Assembly: GCA_021796135.1 (NCBI GenBank)
Contig: JAJYOQ010000334.1
Span: 1-5,019, forward strand
From: Bacteroidota bacterium
Lineage (GTDB): Bacteria; Bacteroidota; Ignavibacteria; Ignavibacteriales; Ignavibacteriaceae
Length of the DNA: 5,019 bases
Direction: 5' to 3'
The notes under the pieces were generated by a model that did not search any database, had not been told where the DNA came from, and saw only the letters and a program-made list of their open reading frames with translations. Both the position numbers and the translations under genes were made by a program. This document shows, one piece after another, positions 1 to 5,019 of the stretch; position 1 is the stretch's first letter; every line of letters starts with the position of its first letter.

Positions 1-18
1 TTTGTCTTGGATTTTTGA

Positions 19-609
19 ACACATCCTTTCAGCATAAGAATAACAAAATATGGAGAAATTCTTGAAGTTTTCAGAGCTGACAAGATCGTTTCTAAATTTT
101 TGGAATTGAAAGGAGCTCCAAGTACAGTTAACGCAGAAGAAAAGGATGCACTTCGTAAAAATATTGTAGAAGGCGCTTTAAAACCTTTATTAATTCAAAT
201 TTTCAGACAAACTCCCCAAAATCAAATTGCTAAAGATTCTACTTGGTCCTTACAGCAGCCCCCAACCCAGTTTTTAATATATCAGCTGCAAAACACCAAT
301 ACATATAAAGTTGAAAGCTTGAACAAATTTAATAATGACAAGTTAGTAACAATTGATGCAGGACTTAATTCCGTTCTATCGGGAAAAGATGAAATTACAA
401 ATCAAGGGACTTTATATAAATTTAAGAAACCTACAACTTCTGCCTCCGGAATAATTTATTTTAATCTTGACAAAGGATGTGTTCAAAAATCCAAGACAAA
501 TACTGTAATTAATATTTTTTACTCAATGGAAATGAAAGGTCCGAAAGGAATCCAAAAAGGCAATAGTACTGAGAATATTAAAAGCTCAAATATTGTAGAG
601 TTATTGTAG
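19..609 (+). CDS. Hypothetical protein, C-terminal portion; 5' end missing or frameshifted
   Basis: I do not recognise this gene with certainty. The frame is open for 196 codons from base 19 to a TAG at 607-609. The first usable start codon in frame is a TTG at base 100, but the translation before it looks equally protein-like (HPFSIRITKYGEILEVF, then RADKIVSKF from base 76), so coding very probably extends upstream. A TGA at 16-18 closes this frame, while the other two forward frames stay open across the same bases, which points to a frameshift near bases 15-25. The protein is soluble and hydrophilic with no membrane segment. Alternating short hydrophobic strands (SIRITKYGEILEVF, SGIIYFNLDKG) suggest a beta-rich fold. 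It faintly resembles secreted proteins of the DUF6263 type in Bacteroidota-like genomes, which is an unverified impression from memory. Any signal peptide would lie outside the window. It converges on ribBA and ends in the hairpin at 631-662. Confidence 0.65.
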   Translation, partial: THPFSIRITKYGEILEVFRADKIVSKFLELKGAPSTVNAEEKDALRKNIVEGALKPLLIQIFRQTPQNQIAKDSTWSLQQPPTQFLIYQLQNTNTYKVESLNKFNNDKLVTIDAGLNSVLSGKDEITNQGTLYKFKKPTTSASGIIYFNLDKGCVQKSKTNTVINIFYSMEMKGPKGIQKGNSTENIKSSNIVELL

Positions 610-630
610 GAATTGAAAAGTCTTAAAATA

Positions 631-662
631 AAAAGGCGCGAATTTAACGCGCCTTTTTTTTT
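631..662. terminator. Rho-independent terminator, probably bidirectional
   Basis: A perfect 6-bp GC stem (GGCGCG at 635-640, CGCGCC at 648-653) encloses a 7-base AT loop. Flanking AAAA and TTTT (631-634, 654-657) can extend it to 10 bp. On the plus strand a run of nine T follows (654-662), a textbook terminator 21 bases after the stop of the upstream gene. On the minus strand the tail reads TTTTTATTTT, so the same hairpin can also end the ribBA transcript, whose stop lies about 40 bases away. No other hairpin is needed in the 92-base convergent gap. Confidence 0.93.
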
Positions 663-701
663 GCAGCAAATATTAAATCGCAGGTAGAATTATTTTTAAT
701 C

Positions 702-1898
702 TCATTTTAAGATTAAATGTCCAAGTTTATCTCTCTTAGTCTTAAGATAAAACTCATTCTTTGAATTAGGTTTTATTTCAATCGGAACTCTCTCAATAAT
801 TTCAAGGCCATATCCTTTAAGACCAACAATTTTTTTAGGGTTATTAGTAAGCAGTCTAATTTTTCTAACTCCAAGATCGAGCAATATTTGAGCACCTATA
901 CCATAGTCTCTCAAATCCGCTTTAAATCCTAGATCTTCATTAGCTTCAACTGTATCCCTGCCTTCATCCTGAAGTTTATAAGCTTTGATTTTATTTAATA
1001 GACCAATGCCTCTTCCCTCCTGGCGCATATATACGATTACTCCGGTATCCTCTTTAGATATCTTTTCTAATGCAGCATTCAGCTGGTCATGACAATCACA
1101 TCTTTGAGAATGGAAAACATCGCCAGTTAAGCATTCAGAGTGCATTCTTACTAAAACAGGATTATCCGGATTTATTTCTCCTTTTACTAAAGCTACATGT
1201 TCTTTTTGATCAACAAGACTTTTAAATAGAAAAAGTTTAAATTCACCATGGACAGTGGGCAAATTGGCATCTGCTACTTTTTCAATCAGTCTTTCTTTCT
1301 TTATTCTATATTCAATTAGATCTTTAACGGTAAGTATTTTCAGATTAAATTTTTCAGCAATTTCAATCAATTCGGGGATTCTAGCCATTTCGCCGTCATC
1401 TTTAAGGATTTCACAAAGGACACCAGCAGGTTTTAAATTTGCAATTCGGCAAAGGTCAACAGCAGCTTCAGTATGTCCTGCACGCCTTAATACCCCTTCA
1501 TCATAGGCTCGTAATGGGAAGATATGTCCCGGTTTAGCAAAATCAGATGCTTTAGTAGAATCATTAATTATTTTTTTGATTGTTAAAGCTCGATCTGCTG
1601 CTGAAATGCCTGTTGTAGTGCCTTCAATTGCATCTATAGTAACAGTAAATTGTGTTCCATGTAAAGCTGAGTTAGAATCAACCATTAATGGTAGTCCAAG
1701 TTCATCTAGCCGCTTACCGTTGACTGCGACACATAACATTCCCCTTCCGAATTTAGTGATAAAATTTACAATTTCCGGAGTCACATATTCAGCAGAGCAA
1801 ACAAAATCACCTTCATTCTCTCTATCCTCATCATCAACAACAATAATAAGTTTCCCATTTTTTATTTCTTCAATGGCTTCATCAACAGTGCAAAACAT
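702..1898 (-). CDS. ribBA: Bifunctional 3,4-dihydroxy-2-butanone 4-phosphate synthase / GTP cyclohydrolase II
   Basis: This cytosolic enzyme supplies both precursors of riboflavin. The N-terminal half (about residues 1-200) converts ribulose 5-phosphate to 3,4-dihydroxy-2-butanone 4-phosphate plus formate. The C-terminal half (about 205-398) opens GTP to the diaminopyrimidine precursor. The RibB half shows the acidic loop [10 protein letters not shown] at 22-31, GHIFPL at 124-129, RAGHTEA at 139-145 (His142) and Glu163. The GTP cyclohydrolase II half has zinc ligands Cys256, Cys267 and Cys269 (C-x10-C-x-C), RQEGRGIGL at 292-300, Tyr307 and Arg330 at the positions of E. coli RibA Tyr105 and Arg128, and TNNPKK at 351-356. 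Both active sites therefore look intact. The length of 398 matches Bacillus subtilis RibA. The ATG is preceded by only a weak AGG (1907-1909, 8-base spacing). The gene lies 43 bases after yajC on the same strand, so it is probably co-transcribed with it, and no FMN riboswitch fits in that gap. Confidence 0.98.
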   Translation of the reverse strand: MFCTVDEAIEEIKNGKLIIVVDDEDRENEGDFVCSAEYVTPEIVNFITKFGRGMLCVAVNGKRLDELGLPLMVDSNSALHGTQFTVTIDAIEGTTTGISAADRALTIKKIINDSTKASDFAKPGHIFPLRAYDEGVLRRAGHTEAAVDLCRIANLKPAGVLCEILKDDGEMARIPELIEIAEKFNLKILTVKDLIEYRIKKERLIEKVADANLPTVHGEFKLFLFKSLVDQKEHVALVKGEINPDNPVLVRMHSECLTGDVFHSQRCDCHDQLNAALEKISKEDTGVIVYMRQEGRGIGLLNKIKAYKLQDEGRDTVEANEDLGFKADLRDYGIGAQILLDLGVRKIRLLTNNPKKIVGLKGYGLEIIERVPIEIKPNSKNEFYLKTKRDKLGHLILK

Positions 1899-1941
1899 TT
1901 TTTTTGCCTAAAGTTTTCTTTTTTAAAATTACTACGATATT

Positions 1942-2268
1942 TTATTTCTCTGTTACTTCTTTTGTACTTACTATTGTAGCTATTGCAGATCTTTCATATT
2001 TCACTTTAACATTATCCGAAATCTGAACTAAAACCGTCTTATCTTCAATTGCAACAACCGACCCATGCAAGCCGCCGCTAGTTATAATTTTATCACCTTT
2101 TTGAAGATTTGAAAGCATTTTTTCTCTTTCTTTAGCACGTTTTTGCTGGGGTCTAATAATCATGAAATAAAAGATTAAAAATATCGCACCAAACATTATA
2201 ATTGTACTTATCATACCGCTGCCCTGGTTTCCACCTTGAGGCGGCATCATTGCAAATAAAGTTTTCAA
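1942..2268 (-). CDS. yajC: Preprotein translocase subunit YajC
   Basis: Small inner-membrane protein that associates with SecDF and the SecYEG translocase and assists protein export; it is generally dispensable. The 108 residues match the usual length (E. coli 110). A short polar, glycine-rich N-terminus (1-18) precedes one membrane helix at about 19-38, followed by the family signature RPQQKRAKERE at 39-49 and a cytoplasmic domain with GDKIITSGGLHGSV at 58-71. The start is a TTG: it has a strong Shine-Dalgarno (GGAGGA, 2273-2278) at proper spacing, whereas the tandem ATGs at codons 7-8 are about 23 bases from it. The TTG begins immediately after the tgt TAA, so translation is probably coupled to tgt. 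The tgt-yajC pairing is classic, but ribBA rather than secD follows here. Confidence 0.97.
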   Translation of the reverse strand: MKTLFAMMPPQGGNQGSGMISTIIMFGAIFLIFYFMIIRPQQKRAKEREKMLSNLQKGDKIITSGGLHGSVVAIEDKTVLVQISDNVKVKYERSAIATIVSTKEVTEK

Positions 2269-3441
<1,173 letters not shown>

Positions 3442-3458
3442 TCAAATTATTTGGTTTA

Positions 3459-3490
3459 CAAATTTAAGTCTAAATCCGTCAAGAGCCAAA
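3459..3490 (-). promoter_or_regulatory. Candidate Bacteroidota-type promoter for tgt-yajC-ribBA
   Basis: On the minus strand, TTTG (3487-3490) is followed after 20 bases by TAAATTTG (3459-3466). This matches the Bacteroidota housekeeping pattern of a -33 TTTG and a -7 TAnnTTTG with about 19-20 bases between. It lies in the 112-base gap between argH and tgt, about 41 bases upstream of the tgt TTG, leaving a short leader. A sigma70-like TTGACG also sits within the spacer, but its partner 17 bases on (GTAAAC) is poor. The match is by eye; no start site is known. Confidence 0.5.
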
Positions 3491-3529
3491 ATAATTTATA
3501 TTAAAGTGGAGATACAAGAATTAAGGAAA

Positions 3530-4894
3530 TTATTCGAGTAAATTTTGCCAATAAACAATTCTTTCCATAACAAGAGATGGATTAGGAGAGCCATAAGTAA
3601 TTTTTCTCTTCAATGAACTATTAATATTTAAGCATTCTAAAGCTGTTTCATCAAAGATAGGGTTAATATTTTTTAGGAAGGAAATATCGATTTTATCAAA
3701 GTTCTTCCCCTCATCTTCTAAATGTAACACAACTTCACCGACAATTTTATGTGCATTTCTAAAAGAAATTCCTTTAAGAACAAGCCAGTCGGCTAAATCT
3801 GTAGCAAGAGAAAAATCCCCTAATAATTCAATCTTAAATTTTTCTTTATCAAATACGGCTGTATTTATCATATCATTCATTATTTCAATTGAATTAACAA
3901 ATGTATAAAATGAATCAAGAACTGGGCCTTTATCTTCCTGCAAGTCACGATTATAGCTTAAAGGCAGTCCCTTCATTGTAGAAGCTAGTGCAATATAATT
4001 ACCGTAGGTTTTGCCGGTTCTGCCGCGAATAAGCTCAGCCATATCGGGGTTTTTCTTTTGTGGCATTAATGAAGAGCCAGTTGAATAATTATCACTAAGT
4101 TTAATAAAATTAAATTCCTTTGTAGACCATATTATAATTTCTTCAGCTAGACGGCTTAAGTGCATCATTCCAATAGAAGCAGCATTTAAGAAATCTAAAA
4201 TATAATCTCTATTTGAGATCGTATCGAGAGAATTACCCGTAGGCATTTCAAAGCCAAGTTTTTTAGATGTAAAAAATCGATCCAATGGCAAAGTAGATCC
4301 GGCAATTGCACCAGACCCAAGAGGACATTCGTTCAATGATTCTCTGATCAGATTGAACCTTGATTTATCTCTTTGAAACATCTCAACATAAGCAAGCAAA
4401 TGAAAAGCTAATGAAACAGGTTGAGCTCTTTGCAAATGAGTATATCCGCTAATAATCGTTTCCGTATTATCCCAAGATATTTCAATAAAAGTTTTTTGAA
4501 TATTAGTTAATGAATCGATTACTTTGGAAATAGCTTTTTTTGTCCATAATATCAGATCAGTAGCTACCTGATCATTTCGACTTCTGCCGGTATGAAGCTT
4601 TCCAGCGGCATCACCTGCGATTTCAAATAGTCTTGATTCTATTGCAGAGTGAATATCTTCAAATAAATTTACATCTGGTTTCCATTGTTGATTATCCCAA
4701 TCATTTTTTATCTGATTCAATCCATTAATTATTTTATTAGATTCATCATCAGAGAGAATCCCAATTTTATAGAGCATTTGTGCGTGCGCAATACTTCCCT
4801 GAATATCTTCTTCCAAAAAATTTATATCAACATTTAAAGAAGAAGAAAAGCAATAATAAAAAATCTGAAGATGATTCAAATAATGATGATCCAT
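3530..4894 (-). CDS. argH: Argininosuccinate lyase with atypical N-terminus
   Basis: Cytosolic homotetrameric enzyme that splits argininosuccinate into arginine and fumarate, the last step of arginine synthesis. The body is full and typical of the fumarase/aspartase superfamily: DIQGSIAHAQML at 30-41, KLHTGRSRNDQVATD at 99-113, GYTHLQRAQPVS at 150-161 with conserved His153, SNRDYILDFL at 227-236, and the signature GSSLMPQKKNPD at 273-284 containing the catalytic serine (274/275). The C-terminus ends normally near YGSPNPS (434-440). From about residue 16 onward it aligns by eye with E. coli ArgH (FSSSLNVD against FNDSLRFD). Residues 1-14 lack the usual M-x-L-W-x-x-RF opening, and no Shine-Dalgarno precedes the ATG. 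The start at 4894 is therefore doubtful, and the true N-terminus may be lost at a junction near 4850. No argG is adjacent. tgt follows 112 bases downstream with its own candidate promoter. Confidence 0.92.
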   Translation of the reverse strand: MDHHYLNHLQIFYYCFSSSLNVDINFLEEDIQGSIAHAQMLYKIGILSDDESNKIINGLNQIKNDWDNQQWKPDVNLFEDIHSAIESRLFEIAGDAAGKLHTGRSRNDQVATDLILWTKKAISKVIDSLTNIQKTFIEISWDNTETIISGYTHLQRAQPVSLAFHLLAYVEMFQRDKSRFNLIRESLNECPLGSGAIAGSTLPLDRFFTSKKLGFEMPTGNSLDTISNRDYILDFLNAASIGMMHLSRLAEEIIIWSTKEFNFIKLSDNYSTGSSLMPQKKNPDMAELIRGRTGKTYGNYIALASTMKGLPLSYNRDLQEDKGPVLDSFYTFVNSIEIMNDMINTAVFDKEKFKIELLGDFSLATDLADWLVLKGISFRNAHKIVGEVVLHLEDEGKNFDKIDISFLKNINPIFDETALECLNINSSLKRKITYGSPNPSLVMERIVYWQNLLE

Positions 4895-5019
4895 TTGCTA
4901 AATTAAGAGAAATACATGATAGAGCAATGGAGAAAAAAAGAAAAAAATCTATTGGAATTCACAAGGATTCAGTCCGGAAGATTGTGAAAACAATGCTTGG
5001 ACGTCACCCATATAAAGTT
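4852..5019 (+). CDS. Possible partial gene running off the right edge; recalls a transposase helix-turn-helix
   Basis: Plus-strand frame 1 is open from 4741 to the last base. From about 4837 its translation changes from the antisense of argH to something protein-like: a Lys/Asn/Ser/Asp-rich linker, then DDPFAKLREIHDRAMEKKR, then SIGIHKDSVRKIV and KTMLGRHPYKV at the edge. The only in-frame ATGs are at 4927 and 4993; neither has a clear ribosome binding site. The pattern GIxxxSVxxIV followed by HPYKV reminds me of the helix-turn-helix region of mariner/IS630-like transposases, where HPYK(I/V)Q is common. This is recalled, unverified, and rests on about 25 residues. The frame overlaps the atypical first 14 codons of argH on the other strand, so both cannot easily be native. 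It could also be a chance open frame in A-rich DNA. Confidence 0.35.

Noticed and set aside
1255..1911. Two plus-strand open frames opposite ribBA (1255-1506 and 1576-1911).
   Set aside because: They lie antisense to strongly conserved RibBA coding sequence, have no ribosome sites, and their composition is what the complement of that gene would give.
1899..1941. FMN riboswitch in front of ribBA.
   Set aside because: The gap is only 43 bases, AT-rich, and shows none of the multi-stem structure the element needs.
4741..4836. Extending the right-edge plus-strand frame back to 4741, where it is still open.
   Set aside because: These bases encode well-conserved ArgH on the minus strand, so the openness there is most simply antisense chance.

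Overview
This is an AT-rich bacterial window (about one third G+C by eye) that is almost entirely coding. The four clearly identifiable genes are housekeeping genes on the minus strand, read right to left: argH, tgt, yajC and ribBA. A convergent plus-strand gene of unknown function ends near the left side. The low G+C, weak Shine-Dalgarno sequences at most starts, and a promoter-like TTTG-N20-TAAATTTG in front of tgt suggest the Bacteroidota/Chlorobiota/Ignavibacteriota group. That placement is inference, not proof.

Layout. Bases 1-609 hold the C-terminal part of an unrecognised plus-strand protein whose reading frame is interrupted within the first 20 or so bases. Bases 610-701 hold a strong hairpin terminator shared with ribBA. 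Bases 702-3417 hold a compact minus-strand operon: tgt (queuosine tRNA modification), yajC (Sec translocase accessory protein) and ribBA (bifunctional riboflavin-precursor enzyme). The tgt stop codon directly abuts the yajC start, and 43 bases separate yajC from ribBA. Bases 3418-3529 carry the candidate promoter. Bases 3530-4894 hold argH, the last enzyme of arginine synthesis. Its catalytic body is intact, but its N-terminus lacks the family's opening motif. The last 170 or so bases carry an open plus-strand frame that overlaps this odd argH start and recalls a transposase DNA-binding region.

The genes do not form one pathway. tgt-yajC is a widely conserved pair, and ribBA seems to share its transcript. 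I see no undescribed multi-gene system. The points worth a second look are the two edges. Each has a gene whose reading frame or expected terminus breaks down, so they may be assembly or insertion junctions. The two TTG starts and the replacement of secDF by ribBA behind yajC are lesser points of interest.
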